Shown: positions 13,204 through 26,346 of the stretch, in pieces | Position numbering within the stretch: the first letter of the stretch is position 1 | Layout of the letters: each line of letters begins with the position of its first letter | Assembly: GCF_014898815.1 (NCBI RefSeq) | Contig: NW_026515437.1 | Span: forward strand, 21,377-85,376 | Direction of reading: 5' to 3' | Source: Panonychus citri | Taxonomy: Eukaryota > Arthropoda > Arachnida > Trombidiformes > Tetranychidae | DNA: 64,000 nt | The notes under the pieces: model-generated | The model's database searches: none | What the model saw: only the letters and a program-made list of their open reading frames with translations | Told to the model about the DNA's origin: nothing | Translations under genes and position numbers: made by a program

Positions 13204-13744
13204 AGTAGTTAACTAAAGACCATCTCTGGGCCAAGCATCCACTCTGGGCCAAAGCTGACGAGGATTAATCATCTAACCCTGATAGACAAAATGTTGCGAG
13301 ATCTGCTATAAAGGAGCAGCTATTTGATTTGGTTGATGCGAAAGCAATTTTGATTGCTAAAAATACTAAAAGCGCATCCGTGAGCTTAATTTTCAATACG
13401 AGAAATCGATATTCTTTACAATTTGGAAGCTCAACAGAATGAGAAATTGTATAACGAAAATCGAGAATTGCGAAAAATGTTGGCAATTAAGGAAGGTGCT
13501 GAGGGTGATGAAGATGTTTCATTTTATCCTGGGTCATAAAGAAAATGAAAGATGATTTTCAATTAACACTGAAAATTCAAAATAACCCACGAGGTCTTTA
13601 AAACAAATTAAAGAAAGCTTAATAGCTTATTTTGTATTTTCACTGAAATTTGTCTTTATTTTTCAAATTTCGCGCCAAAAAATCACTGGAAATTTTGGTC
13701 CAGAGTGGACACTTTGGCCCAGAGATGGTCTTTTGTTAACTACT
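13204..13744. mobile_element. 541-bp nested element, same family as the outer one
   Basis: Inverted ends AGTAGTTAAC(T/A)AAAGACC are followed by ATCTCTGGGCCAA; about 50 bp per end pair well. The element is flanked by a perfect 6-bp duplication TGTATC (13198-13203 and 13745-13750). The terminal AGTAGTTAA is shared with the enclosing 7691-13923 element. Inside, a short plus-strand frame at about 13420-13540 contains ENRELRKMLAIKEGAEGDED, homologous to the outer element's coiled-coil ORF. It therefore looks like an internally deleted, non-autonomous member that inserted into a relative. Confidence 0.85.
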
Positions 13745-13929
13745 TGTATCTTAATCCTTTTTTCAAATACCGCGCCTAAAAAATTGCATCAGAAAATTTC
13801 ACTCTGTAACAAAGAGTAATATAAGTATATTAGTACCTTACTACTCTTTGCTCTGAAACGTTGTCCCAGAGTGTTTGTCCTAGAGCGGACAGTTGTCACA
13901 GAACAGGAGTAATATTAACTACTCTAAAC

Positions 13930-16900
13930 ACCTCTGTATTTGGGTAACCTTAATCAGCTCAACAAAAAAGCCAGCAAAAGGTTATCATGTTGAGAATCAA
14001 ATTATCAATTCAATTCGTTGATTGGTAATAAATGTTCAGCTAATCAATAGCTTTTGCATTAGTTAAATTACCAGTTTGGTTCATTATTTTGGATAATTAA
14101 CTTTTTCTCGCTAATTAAGCTGGTATCAATTTAGACTAAAACTGTTTACAATCATTTAATCATGAAAAGGAAACATCATTTATTAATAACTCAATGATTT
14201 CAGTTAATGATTGGACTGTTATTTGTGTGATCAATGAATTATAATCGTGATTAGATGCCAATAGATGATTAGACTGACCATCATCATGATATTCATGATC
14301 ACCACCCAAATCTCATGTAAATCTTTACACAAGGTTATTAACTTACAACACTCTCACCATGAGGTTTAACTGAACCCTGAACTGTATTGAATTGAATTGA
14401 TATATTATGTATAAATGATTATCATAAAGATGAATAAACAAGATGATGAATGTTATTGTTATTAAAATGCCATGAACACGCAATCATTAACATGATTACC
14501 ATGGAAATGGGTGGTGACTGATAATGAATCAACTGAAATTCAGGTGAGAGTGATACCTTTTCCAGATTAGTGTTAACTCTCAATAAAATATCATGTTCAG
14601 CTGAATCTTATAATCATCATAATTAACTAAATCTTCCCCGTGATGATAAACTTCATCATATATACAGTTTCACTCAATCTCATGCTGATGATCAGGTCAA
14701 TCACCAACATAATAATAACAGCCTTATGAATGATGAATCATCTAAATCAATAATGATGGACTCGAATTCATTACATGAAAGTTTATCTCAATTAAATCAC
14801 CCTGATGATGATGATTAATCTTTAAATCTGATTTCCAATGAATTGAATCCATAATCAGCATCAAATTGATTGGTGAATTTTTTCCAACTGTTCATTTCAA
14901 GGGAATGATAATCATGTTCCAAAAATAACTTGGTGAGGATGAAAATAGTATCATGGATGAGATGTTAATCATAATGACGATGATGATGATTACTAGCATT
15001 TCAAGGGTAAGGTTAAACTATTAGGTGAGTGAATAAAAAAATGACTTATATCACAGGGATGGAGATGGAAAAAAAATGAGACTGAACTTGAACTGAATCA
15101 AGTTATGAAAACATCAACAGACAAATCGTATTATCTAATGTTAACCATCAAGTAAATTACTTGAAACATGAGTATCAACAAATAGATGATGATGGTAATG
15201 ATGATGAGGATGATAAAGATGAAGAAGGAAATGAAATATGTCAAAAAAGTAGTCAATAAGTTTCAATATAATCAATGGATTCACATTTTGTACCATTATC
15301 ATTATCATGGGAATAGGAAATAATTTTTTCCCTCCTTTTCATGACTTTTTGTAAGAAAATGATGACGAGAAGATGATGATGAAATTATCTTCCTAATCAA
15401 TAGAAAATCTTTTGAAAATGAAATTGGCTTATCTCTGGATATAAATACATTGGAAGATTGTCTTTTAATCATCATCCTAATCATCCTTCTCTCTCAACTT
15501 CACTTACTTATACACACATTCATCCAGTGGTAACAGTAAATATGAAAGCTCAAGAAGAAACAAAGCAAAAAAACGAACTCGCTTTCCACCCTCAGGTTCA
15601 TCACTCCCACTCCCGTTCCCAACCTGTGTGTCCTTTGTATCAGGTTTTCCCTCTGACACTGTATCTTATCTTCATCTTCATCTCTTGTGTGTCATCTTTC
15701 CACCTTCTCCTTCAATCTAATAATCTTTAACTTCCTCCGCGTCCTCCCAGTGTTTTTTCAATGCTGATTCTGCATTAACTCAAGAAGAAGAGAACAAAAA
15801 AATAGTAATATTTCGAAAACAACAATCCCCTGTGGGTGGTGGATCTGGGAGGTGGGGAGGGTACATGATGTTTGACTTTGATCATTGTTTGATAATATCT
15901 TACAATGAAGATTGATCAAGAAAAACGTGGTTCCCATTTAAAAGTAACATTGGATTAGGTTATACTTTTTTTTCATCTTACTCATGGTAATAATGATATC
16001 AAAGGAACTTTTTCTCGTTGTTGATTTTTTTAGATTTGGTATTAAATCATCATTCAAAATGATGATAAGGATGATAAGTATCTCTCAGGTACAGTAGCTT
16101 TCATAAGAAGTACGAATGTTTTTGTTACTGTTGTTTGCATCATCATGGATTCTGGATGATGATCAGGATTTTGTTTTCATTTCATAGAAACTCAAGGAAA
16201 AAGTGATAAAAATACAATAGTAAATGTGAATTCACAGTGGATTAATTTACTAGAATTATCAATGACTGTTGTCATCAATAGCATTCACGATTAGATGATG
16301 TTGATCATCATGATAAAGGAAGATGATTAAGGATGATGATTGGTGAGGATAATCAAGATAATGAATCTGATTTAGTTTGACTGTTGATTTAGTTTTCGAT
16401 TCTTCTTCTTATTTTTTACAATTCGTTTCCGTATGTTTACACAACTGATCAAAGTTTTTCTTCCCTTTGCCTTCATTTCTGATTAACTGGACTGTTAATT
16501 GTTACAAGGTTAATTTACTTCTTACATTCAACTCATTGGTCAGTAATTTAGTTAATGTCCATTGTCATTCGTGTCTCTCTCTCTCTTCTTTTTTTCTTTC
16601 CTTGATTCCCACCGGAAACTCAACCTTTCCACCAATAGTAAGGGAAAGTTTTACTTCCGTTATTTTTGTTAGTTCAACTTCATTGAGATTCCAATCAAAT
16701 AAATAAAAGATGATGGAATAATTGGAATCAATTTAATACTGATGATTCATGGGAAGTAAATGAATCCACCATGAATGAGTGAGAAATAGAGTCTTGTTCG
16801 TTTCGACTGAAAAAAAAACTTGGAAACTTTTCTCATCTTGAAAAGTTCGTGCAAAAGGTTTAGATACATGCCAACCAATCAATTCTTGATGTTCTAAATG

Positions 16901-18365
16901 GAAGCTTGGATCTACATGATGATATTTTTCATTCTCTTTCATGATATTTATCTTATTTGCTCATTTTTCATACTAAAATTGTAGCAAAGACAATGAGAAG
17001 ACATTTATTACCAGTAAATAGTGAAACAGTTATTTCCTCTGACATTATTGTCATTGCTATTATTACCATCAAAATGTTATAACAATTTTGTCAGAATGAG
17101 ATATGAGATTTCCAGTAATTTCACCCTGTTTGTATTCATATGCTCATATGATAACATAAGAGGATAAACTTTATACATATATTTATTATCACTGAACACA
17201 TTTCATGAAGATACTGAACTGAATTATCTCTCTGAGTAAAGATAATTATGGTAAATGTTGGTAATCATCATATTTTGATGAAGATAATGATGATAAAACT
17301 GTTAAAATAGACTAATAAATTGAACAGGTTAATCTAATTGAAAGATTTTGCTAAATATTATTCAATTCTTATCAATCTGCTGATAAAATGTTTAATATTA
17401 GATTTGATGTTTCCTATTATGACTTAGTATCTTGGTTATGATTATCATATAATCTGGTGAAATTTTGAACTCAATTTTAAGGTTAATCTATTTTGAGAGA
17501 TCAAAATTTTAAATGGTTTAGAATATTATCTGAGTTTCAGGGAGCGAAAAGCTCGTTTACCCGCCGAGAGAGGGAAAATACTTTTTTTTGTAATGACTAT
17601 CATCTGATGAAATTAATATGTTTCATTCATTGTGAAAGGCTCATTGAACTTGGGTTAAAATTGGAAGAATAAAAGAAAATTATAAATGATATTGAGTATG
17701 AAGATGATGACGATAAGATTATCATGAGAGCTTGTATACGTGTGCTTAATATGATGAAATTCTGGTAAAGAAAGGCTTTGAAATGCATCCTCTATAATTT
17801 TCTATCTACAATCATCCAACTCTTATATTTGCACGAGCTGTTCCAATGAAATTCATTCCATGATGATGATGAAGATAGAATCGATTTAGTGTATAAAAAA
17901 TTGCCAATCCAATGGGGATTATTCAGCTTCTATTATTTTATACTGAACCAATATAAGAAATATGATTTATCTCATGGAAGAAAATTAGTTCATCTACTGT
18001 AATCAAATTAGTATTTAGTTGAGTGTTCATTGTTTATTAATTGCTGCGCTTAAATGCGTTGATATGTATTAATTGGCACATGATTGGTCTTATCTCAAAG
18101 TTAGTGTATCGAGTTTATAAAAAATTTAAATCATAATCACTGATTAAATAGATTAATTGGCACGAATGATTTTTTTTCTAATTAATGAACTGATGGAAGA
18201 TCTTGTTTAATGAATTCTCAATTTGAAGTATTTTTAACTCTTCTCACCCATCAATACCATCCTAATTTCATCACTATTTGTATTGATCTGGATTTTTTAC
18301 CCATTTTCACAAAAATTTGTTCTCTTCATTGAAAAAGCTTTAACGTTTTTTGGTTTGATTCTATT
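13930..18365. other. Gene-free AT-rich stretch
   Basis: No convincing coding region. Frames such as the one at 15458-15730 are Pro/Ser/His-rich, lack a conserved pattern and match nothing I know. ATGATG/CATCAT words are abundant. No RNA gene, transposon termini or long inverted repeat was found by eye. Confidence 0.6.
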
Positions 18366-18623
18366 TCATCGCCATGTTGTGTAATTGTGGCAAGACTCTT
18401 TATTTTGTTTCCAAAACTCTAATGGGTCTGAATTTCGATCGAGAACGATCGAGAAGTGCCAAGTAATGTTTAAAACCGAGTGCATACCAGAGCTCACATC
18501 ATTTATTGACTCAACCAATGAGTCGTGTACTGACCAAATGCTCTCACTTGTTATATTCCTTGTAGATATGGGTTGTTGGTATTTCGGTGAGCATTTGATT
18601 AAGCTGAAACGCTCAAAGAACAT
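18366..18623 (-). pseudogene. hAT transposase C-terminal dimerisation fragment
   Basis: The minus-strand frame ends with RNSDPLEFWKQNKESC, matching the D-P-L-x-W/F-W-K-x-N signature of the hAT C-terminal dimerisation domain. It lies downstream, on the same strand, of the BED-finger and catalytic remnants at 20120-21145. A plus-strand Tigger remnant sits between them, so it is probably the tail of the same hAT copy. No intact reading frame remains. Confidence 0.6.
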
Positions 18624-18948
18624 GATGATAGTGATTGAAAGTCCACTCTTTTGAAACTTGGATCCAGAAGAGTAGAGAATGAGTAAATTGAGTTTGATTC
18701 AATCTGTCCAACCTTACTTTGAGACTATCCAATAGTTTTTTCTTTAGAGATATTCCAATAGTTGAACAAGTATATTGTAGCAATCGTTATCAATGGAATA
18801 ACCCTGGATATTGTTACATATTTTTCACCTGAGATATCCAAGGTCATCTGATAAATAGGTCTGAGAAGTGAGTGTACATCAGACAAATTACTCAGCTGTT
18901 GAACATCTAACAAACAAAACCAAATACCAGACAATAAGTGAATATTGC

Positions 18949-19928
18949 TTCAAGAAGTTCAAGGAAACTCGAGAAAAGGTGCAAGTATTCATGATGTTAC
19001 TCTTAAAAGATGGGCACTAGAAGGCAAGAGAACTTGGTATGGAACAGTTTAAAGCCTCTCGTTCTTGGATACATCTGTTTAAAAAAAGGAATAAGATTGT
19101 ATCAAGGAAAGTTACCAAATTTGTAACAAAAAACTATTCTTCAGATCAGATAGAAATTGAAAATAGCGGGGTTGCATTTCATCTCAAATTGTCTGACGAA
19201 ATAATACCTAATACACCTGTGGATCAAATCTTTAATAGTGACCAGTGTGGACTTAACTATGAAATGCATGGAAACCGAACGCTCTCTTTCAGGGGTGAAA
19301 ATCAAACAATTTGTACTATTGGCTCTTCTAATGCAGTAACTCACTCATATACAATACAACCTCTTATTTCCATGTCAGGGCAGCTATGCAAGAACCTGTT
19401 GATTTGTCTTCAAGAACCTAGCGGCAGTTTTGGACCTCGTGTTAAGGAAAGCTTACCAACAGTACCAGGAGTTTTCATCACTTGCACAAAATCCGGAAAA
19501 GTTGACAAAGAAACACTCATACAATGGCGAGATAATTGTTTGTTTCCTAATGTTTATTCTAATGCATGTCTTATACTTGATTCTTACTCGACTCAAAGAG
19601 ATCCCAAAATCTTTATAACACAATCACATCATGTTTCTTTATGTACATTACCCCCAGGAACAACATCATTTCTACAACCACTTGATGTTTACTTTTCCGA
19701 CCATGGAAATCATTCTTTAGAAAATTTACAGAAAGAATCATCACCGATGGTATAGAGGTTGTTCTTCATAACCGCAGTACTATAGTTAAAATGCAAATTT
19801 TGATTTGGAACCAATTCTGTTCACCTATGTTTCAAAACATGGTAAAATACGCCTGGAAAAATCTGGATATCCAGTCGAAGTACATGACTTTCTTCATCAA
19901 AAGATGTTCTGTTCAATGTGGAAACTGA
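18949..19928 (+). pseudogene. pogo/Tigger-type DDE transposase, frameshifted
   Basis: The longest frame (19039-19755) starts in a CENP-B-type HTH (FKASRSWIHLFKKRN) and runs into a DDE_1 catalytic domain. The first Asp is in IFNSDQCG, the second in LILDSYS and the third in LQPLDVYF. The preceding frame supplies more HTH (LKRWALE) but is joined only through a frameshift near 19030. After a second shift near 19693 the family's C-terminal region continues to the stop at 19926-19928. Such elements are Tc1/mariner-superfamily cut-and-paste transposons with TA target sites. I could not fix the terminal repeats by eye. At least two frameshifts make this copy inactive. Confidence 0.85.
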
Positions 19929-20119
19929 ACTTTGTTCATTTGAATGCACTACCATTGCTTTTTTAAGTTGCTCCTATTGCCAGAAAACTATATGCTGTTT
20001 TCACTTTTTGAATCTCCCGCACTATCATATGTGAGAGGTGGCAGCTAAAACTCTTTTTTTCTTTAATAATTATGCTCTATCAATAAACTGAATTGGTTTT
20101 TATACCAAAAGCAAATTAA

Positions 20120-21145
20120 CAGATCGTGGACATCCCTTGTAAGTCAATTTCTCTTTTACCATTTTTCAGTAGTAAAATGGATATTTCACAATGGAGATCG
20201 ATGTAGCGATTGATCATCAGGAAAGTTGAGTTCGATCTCCTACAAACATCTTGGATTGGCTTGAGGTCAGATTGCTCAGCTAATATCCTCTTCTCTCAGC
20301 TCGTTCATCATCTTGTTACTTTGTGTGAATGTTTTCACTATCTCTCTCACAGAATTTACCAATGCTGAAATCACATTACCTTTCATCGAATCTTCTATGA
20401 CGAGATTTAATCTATGAGCAGCACAATGAAGATTTATCGCGAAATGACGAGCAACGCTTACAAAATTAGCTCCACCGTCGGTCACCATTGCAACAATATT
20501 TTCTTCTGGTATCTTCCATTCCTTAAGAATGTCACTTATTCCATAAATAGAAGCTCTAGTCATTGATTCCTTGATTTCTCCAGGCGCTAAGCAAATAGAC
20601 ATTGGTTGATAACTGTCCAGAAAGTGAGTGGTTACTCCTAAGTAGCTCCGTTGATTGAGTACATCTTTCCAACCGTCAAGTTAAACAATACCAATTCATC
20701 ATTTTAAATGATTAATGAGTAAATTTTTATTTACTGTCATCTGTTGTATTAATGAAACAATTCTATTCCTTTTAGGTGGTGAATAATGAGAATTCAAGCT
20801 TTTGGAATAGTCTTTAAAGTACTGGGGCCGACAATCGAAAAGGTAGTGAGTTTGACTATCATCCACATTAGTTTTCATCACTATTACTTATAATCACCGA
20901 CTATTCAAACAAAAAGATCAAAATGGCGAAAATAATATACAAAAATTACGCGCACCTTTAAACGAACTGATGGTTGATATTTGTTGGTCAATCTTTGACT
21001 GTTTAGATATTGATAAATCGTTTGATTTGTTGAGACTTTCATATTCATCTCGATGATGGATCCTCAAGTGTCTGGTCATATTACTTGTGTTACCACAGGA
21101 TTTAACTATACTGTTGCACAGAGCACATTTATCTCCAGTATTTGA
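20120..21145 (-). pseudogene. hAT transposase (BED finger plus catalytic core), broken
   Basis: Reading leftward on the minus strand, a BED zinc finger (CALCNSIV...NTSNMTRHLRIHH) lies at about 21140-20960. After an interrupted linker come LDGWKDVLNQRSYLGVTTHF at about 20690 and then VTDGGANFVSVARHF and LHCAAHRLNLVIEDS within 20276-20602. These are hallmark hAT/ZBED catalytic segments. A stop near 20276 and a shift lead into DVCRRSNSTFLMINR (the family's D-V-x-T-R-W-N-S-T block) down to about 20120. The dimerisation tail is missing here but a matching fragment lies at 18366-18623. Several stops and shifts show a long-dead copy. Confidence 0.85.
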
Positions 21146-24031
21146 TTGAGTAAGAACGATATTAACGATAAATACATTTCCGGTTCATTTTATTTAGAAA
21201 GAGGATAAACTGATAAAGAGCAAGAGCTTTAAACTTTTGAATCAAAGGTTTTGATTCGTTCTTCTGATTTCTATTCACGTGTTTCTTTAAGATCGATCTC
21301 TGGAAAGTCGATCTCAAGTTTTTGTCAAAGCCTAAAAATTGATCGGAACATCTCTAGCCTATTCTATTCAACATTTGTGTTAAAAAATAAATGAAATTTG
21401 GTTAAATTTTCCAGAGATGACCGAAATGAACTTGATCTTTTAATATGACAATTGAGTTTATCTCAAACACATACCAATCAACTCTTTAGTCTCTTTGACT
21501 CACGATTGCTGGAAAAACCGCAAGAATAATTGGTAAAAATAGCTGAATAGCCCTGTATATCAAAGCATCTGATTTTTACTCGTTATGATGAATAATTATC
21601 AATAGGATAATTTACTACTAATGGTGATAATGATAAGTATGGTGATCATCATGTTGATGGGTTACATTGAATGTATTATTTTTAGTTTCGAGAATCTTTA
21701 TTCGAGAATATAACATTTCTCTTTCTTTTCGTAATAATTTTTCCCGTATTTTAAGAATAATATTGCTTACTCCATCTTCCAGGCTAATTAATTATTCCAT
21801 TAATTTCATGTCTAATTAAAAGGAGACTCGAACAATCATCGTCATTAACAACAATGATGATGATTATGATGATAAGAAACATGGAATATGCATAAATATT
21901 CACTTTCAAGATGAATAATTATCTTGACTTTTTATCTCTCAACTCGTCTGATCAGAATTTATTATTGTGAGAAAAGAGTTCCAAGAGTGAAAAAATGATT
22001 ATCCTGAAATTGTCTTTGTACTTTTTCTTACAACTCTTTCACAGCGTCTCTCTCACTTTCTCACTCTCTCATTGTATTTCCTGATTCCTTATCCACACTT
22101 TGGGTTTCTATGAATGAAAATAAATGAACCTGAACCATGATGTAAGAAGATAATGATTCTGATAATCATCATGATGAACTTCAAGGTATCTTTAGAAAAA
22201 TTTTCTCTTCAGAGACATAGTTGGTTTTTACCTTTATCTTCTTGATCATGATTATATTTTGAATTCGGTTGATATTAGTTATAAATCACCATTATCATCA
22301 TAACTTTCATTCTTGAATAATCATGAACTTTATCATTTCTGATTCAGTTGCTGGCTTTTTTCAGCAATTTAAATATCAATTCATTGTAACCTAAATATAA
22401 TTCAAGATTATGATATAATCATTATGTTAAATAATCATTCCTGGTTACTTACATAGTAATTTTCAGGGTAATTGACTTGAAAAGTGAAATTTACTTTGTT
22501 TCAAAAGAAATTTACTAATCCTTACAAACTGAATTCAAATCTGAACAATAGTTCATTTGATGAATTAGACTAAAACTAGATTGGGCAATAACAATGATAG
22601 TTTTGCTCAATTGGAATTAAATGTTTTTCAATTCAAAATCTTAACATATTTTGAGTATTTTTATATAATTTTACTACCTCATCAAATTCTCATCATAGAC
22701 TTAGAATTCATGATTGATTTCACTTTCTCAGTCATTTATATTGAAAACTTTTTCACTGCAACAGTTATATTCACATTTATATGATTTCATTGAGGATCCA
22801 ATGTTTTTGTTTTTAACTCTGAAAACATGTTCAAATTGTTTAGTCATTTGATTATATGAATTTCAAAGCATTAATTGTGCCTCTGTAAACTTGTTATCAT
22901 GCAATCATAAAGTTTCAATGAAAATCTTTTCTCGTGATTTGTTCTTTTCGCCTCAGGGGCACTTCCATAGCATATTGAACGTTTTCTTGTTTTCCCATTT
23001 TCAAATTTTTCTCAAGTGTTGCAATGATAATATTTAAATGCTGTTCTAACCTCTGGGAATGAGTGAGTAGGATTTTTATAAAGTCAACATCTTTTGGAAT
23101 TAAAATACTCACAGTCTTCATGATTAATGGAGTTGCGTTCATTTTATTCTAAAGTATCTTCATCATCACTGGGAAGAGGGAAAGAATAAAGTGAGAGAAT
23201 CTATTCTTAAGTCTCTCTTATGCTCACCTTCTATTCCTTCCACTATGTTACCAAGAGTTAGAAAAAGAAGTAAAAAACATAAAAAGTAACAATAACAACT
23301 ACAGAAGAAATGAAGTAAACTAAAAAAATCGAATTTGCTTTTCTCTCTCTCTCTACTCTGGTTTATTTCTCTTGTGAATCTTTTCCCACTTCACTATTCC
23401 AACTTGTCCCTCTCTCATCTTGTTTCAAAATGTAAGATAATTTATCATGAAACATAAAAAGTCTACACCAAATGTATAATGTACATACTTTAGGCTGAAT
23501 AATCTGAGCATATTATGAACAGTATCTACCCTGAAGACTGTTACATGTTCAGAGGTCAAAGTTTACAGTAAAAGTTCAAGGTGGTCAGAGGAGAGAGTAT
23601 GTGTATGAGTGAGAAGGAAGAGCAAAAAAATCAACAACAAGAAGGCAAAAAGGTAAAGTCGTAGATAGAGTTGGAGGCAGAGGTAGAAGGTGGAAGATGA
23701 TGGTGGGCACAGGAAGAGACTCAGAAGGATAATCAATCTTATTTTGTTGTTGCTTCCTTGTTATTTTGATATTTTTTATTCGTCTGTCTTTCCAAATAAA
23801 TAGTTAATGTATTAACTCCCACTAATCATATGTTATCTTTAACATAAAGGTGAATGGAAATAGTTTCCATTTTTAACTTACTCAACATTTGATACACTTA
23901 ATAGTTACTAATAGTTGGCATCCATTAGCTTATATTAACTTGATAATCGTGTTTTCCCACCTTCATTGGATTAACATTGAAACTTTCCCAACCTCTTTGG
24001 ATTAAGATAAATTGATCTTAAGGGTGGAAAG

Positions 24032-24068
<37 letters not shown>

Positions 24069-25138
24069 ATTCACAATTAAATCTCAAAGGTGCTAATCTT
24101 TATACTGGAGTAGCTAAAGATTTTCATCTCATCTTTGATAATGATGATTGTTGATAAGGTTTAAGAGATTAATTAGTGACTGATTAATGATTAATTTGCA
24201 TGATAAGCAATTTGATATCTCATGACATTAATATGATTAATTTTAATTGTCTTTCCACTGTAAAGTTAATCAATTCTGATGATGATTACAATTCGGTAAC
24301 TACATTAATATTTAAATTGATTTAACTTTGATCATGAAAAGACTTACAATTGTGACTAAAGTTAATCCATTAAATTGATTACCGTTTGGACGGTAGTTTA
24401 AAGGTTTGAAATTAAATGTAATTGCTTCAATGATCCCAATTGAATATTGTCTAAATTGTTTCATGATTAAATTAATTTGCTGTTTGAAACTTTGTTTCAT
24501 AACAAGTTTTACAATTAGTATTAATAAGTTTCATCCAAAAAGTTATTCTTATGAGACTTAATGGATTCAGGATGATGATAAGAAAGATAATCATCATCAT
24601 CAGAGATATTAAGATTCTGAATGATGATGATTGTTATTATTTAGGATAAGGTTTCATTTCATTTTTTTTTGTTCGAAGTCAAAAATGGACTTCGTTTATC
24701 ATCAACATGGGAAGATGATGATAATCATATCATGATCATTATCATCATCTTATCTTCCCTTTCAATATATTAGATTTTTTTTTCTTCATCAGAACATTTT
24801 TTTCAATCAGAATTAACTATTAGATTTATCATCAATATCTGGTTAACCATTTTTATTGCTTCCTCATAGGCGATAGTCAATCACCCCACCCACAATTCAA
24901 CCTCCCACTAGTGTCTTTATCATCATCATCTTACCAAAAGGATCATCTTACTCTCTCACTCACTCTCACTTTTTATCATCTGATTTTTTTTTTCATCTTC
25001 TCATCATCTTATTATGAAATAACAACAGAAAGAGTAATAACAATAATAGTAATCATTATAAGCCATAGATGATAAAGATTCTGATGGGAGTTTGTGGGAG
25101 GAAGATATAAAAAATAGAAGATGAAAACTATCATCTTC

Positions 25139-25169
<31 letters not shown>
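25139..25169. repeat. (ATG)n trinucleotide microsatellite
   Basis: About ten uninterrupted GAT/ATG units. It is the longest pure tract of the ATG/ATC word that is scattered through all the gene-free DNA of the window. Confidence 0.9.
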
Positions 25170-26267
25170 GACCAGTCAATGTCATAATGTTGTATCCATT
25201 AACTTTGATCTGTTCAATTGGCTGGTGATGATCATTCACGATGATTGACAATGTTACCCTGAAAAAAAAATCTCCACATGAAAGAGAAGCCAAAAATTAT
25301 ATTGAGATGATGATCATCATCATGAAATCCCTCAGAACCACACCCAATCCCCTTTCTCTAAATCTTTTTAACTCTCTTCAAATCTGGATTATAATAAAAT
25401 CATGATTAATAAATCAATCGGGATAATGATAATTGTTGCAAAGATATGAATCAAACTGATAACTAGGAATGAGGTTAAACCAATTGACCGACTAACTATT
25501 TGCTATTTATTATCATTGTTGTTTATTATTATTACAAATGCAATTTAGTTTTTATTGTTATTATCATCATTATTATTTGTTATCATCACAATTATCATAA
25601 TAATAATAATCATCATCATCATAATCTTCATCAGTTACCTTGTGGCTCATCATCAGGTTACCAATTTAATACAACACTTTTTAGATTTGATTTTCCAATG
25701 AAAATATTTTCCAATGGTTGATTGTTGATGTAACTATTGAGGTGGACCATTTTCTCCAACAATTAACTTTAATTGTTATCCTTTAATTGTTGATCAAACT
25801 TTTTAGTGTAAAATATTTTCTCTCTCATAATAATAACAGTTACTCCATCTAAGAGAGTTCAGATGAACTTTTCTTTATGGATGAATATTTGTTGAATCTT
25901 TTTTTCTTTCCCATAAAATCAATACCATGAAAGGGGAAGATATTAAGATGATGATGATGATGAAGGGTTAGAATGAACATTTTATCATCCTTTTATTGTA
26001 GCTCACTTATCATCTTCTCTCCTTCTGTTTCAATTGTTTCTTCATGTGAACTGAATTATATCTTGCACCTCCTCCCATCGAGCAATATTTTCATTCAATA
26101 AAAATAATAATCATCATGATAATAGTTTAACATGGAGTTAAACAGAAACAATAATAAGCTTTGAGAATAAGAAAATTTCGAGTAATAATATTGAAGATAA
26201 AGTTTTTCTTCTTGTTATTTTCATCGATTCATTTCATGGAAAGAAAAGAGATAGAATATTGGAATCG

Positions 26268-26275
<8 letters not shown>

Positions 26276-26342
<67 letters not shown>
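26276..26342. repeat. (CT)n microsatellite, longest in window
   Basis: A 67-bp TC run. The overlapping ORF at 26161-26355 is an artefact: its C-terminal half is a Leu-Ser dipeptide repeat produced by the microsatellite. Confidence 0.95.

Positions 26343-26346
<4 letters not shown>

Larger units (their letters stand above)
7691..13923. mobile_element. 6.2-kb TIR element with Polinton/Maverick-like ends
   Basis: Both ends begin with AGTAGTTAATATTA and form imperfect terminal inverted repeats of about 80 bp, sharing words such as CTCTAGGACA and ACACTCTGG. The flanks are CTAAAAC at 7684-7690 and CTAAAC at 13924-13929, consistent with a 6-bp target duplication that changed by one A. Termini of 5'-AG...CT-3' with 6-bp duplications are the published hallmark of Polintons/Mavericks. 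However, the 6.2-kb interior shows no B-family polymerase, retroviral-like integrase, packaging ATPase or protease. It is therefore either a decayed or non-autonomous derivative, or an unrelated family with convergent ends. The interior carries several short plus-strand ORF remnants, among them a TBP-like one, and a nested relative at 13204-13744. Confidence 0.7.

Noticed and set aside
13809..13853. Short CAAAGAGTA...TACTCTTTG hairpin near the right end of the TIR element
   Set aside because: A small imperfect palindrome that is plausibly subterminal structure, but too short to call on its own.
25012..25721. Poly-Ile and poly-His ORFs on both strands
   Set aside because: Produced by ATC/ATT-rich simple sequence, with no protein-like composition.
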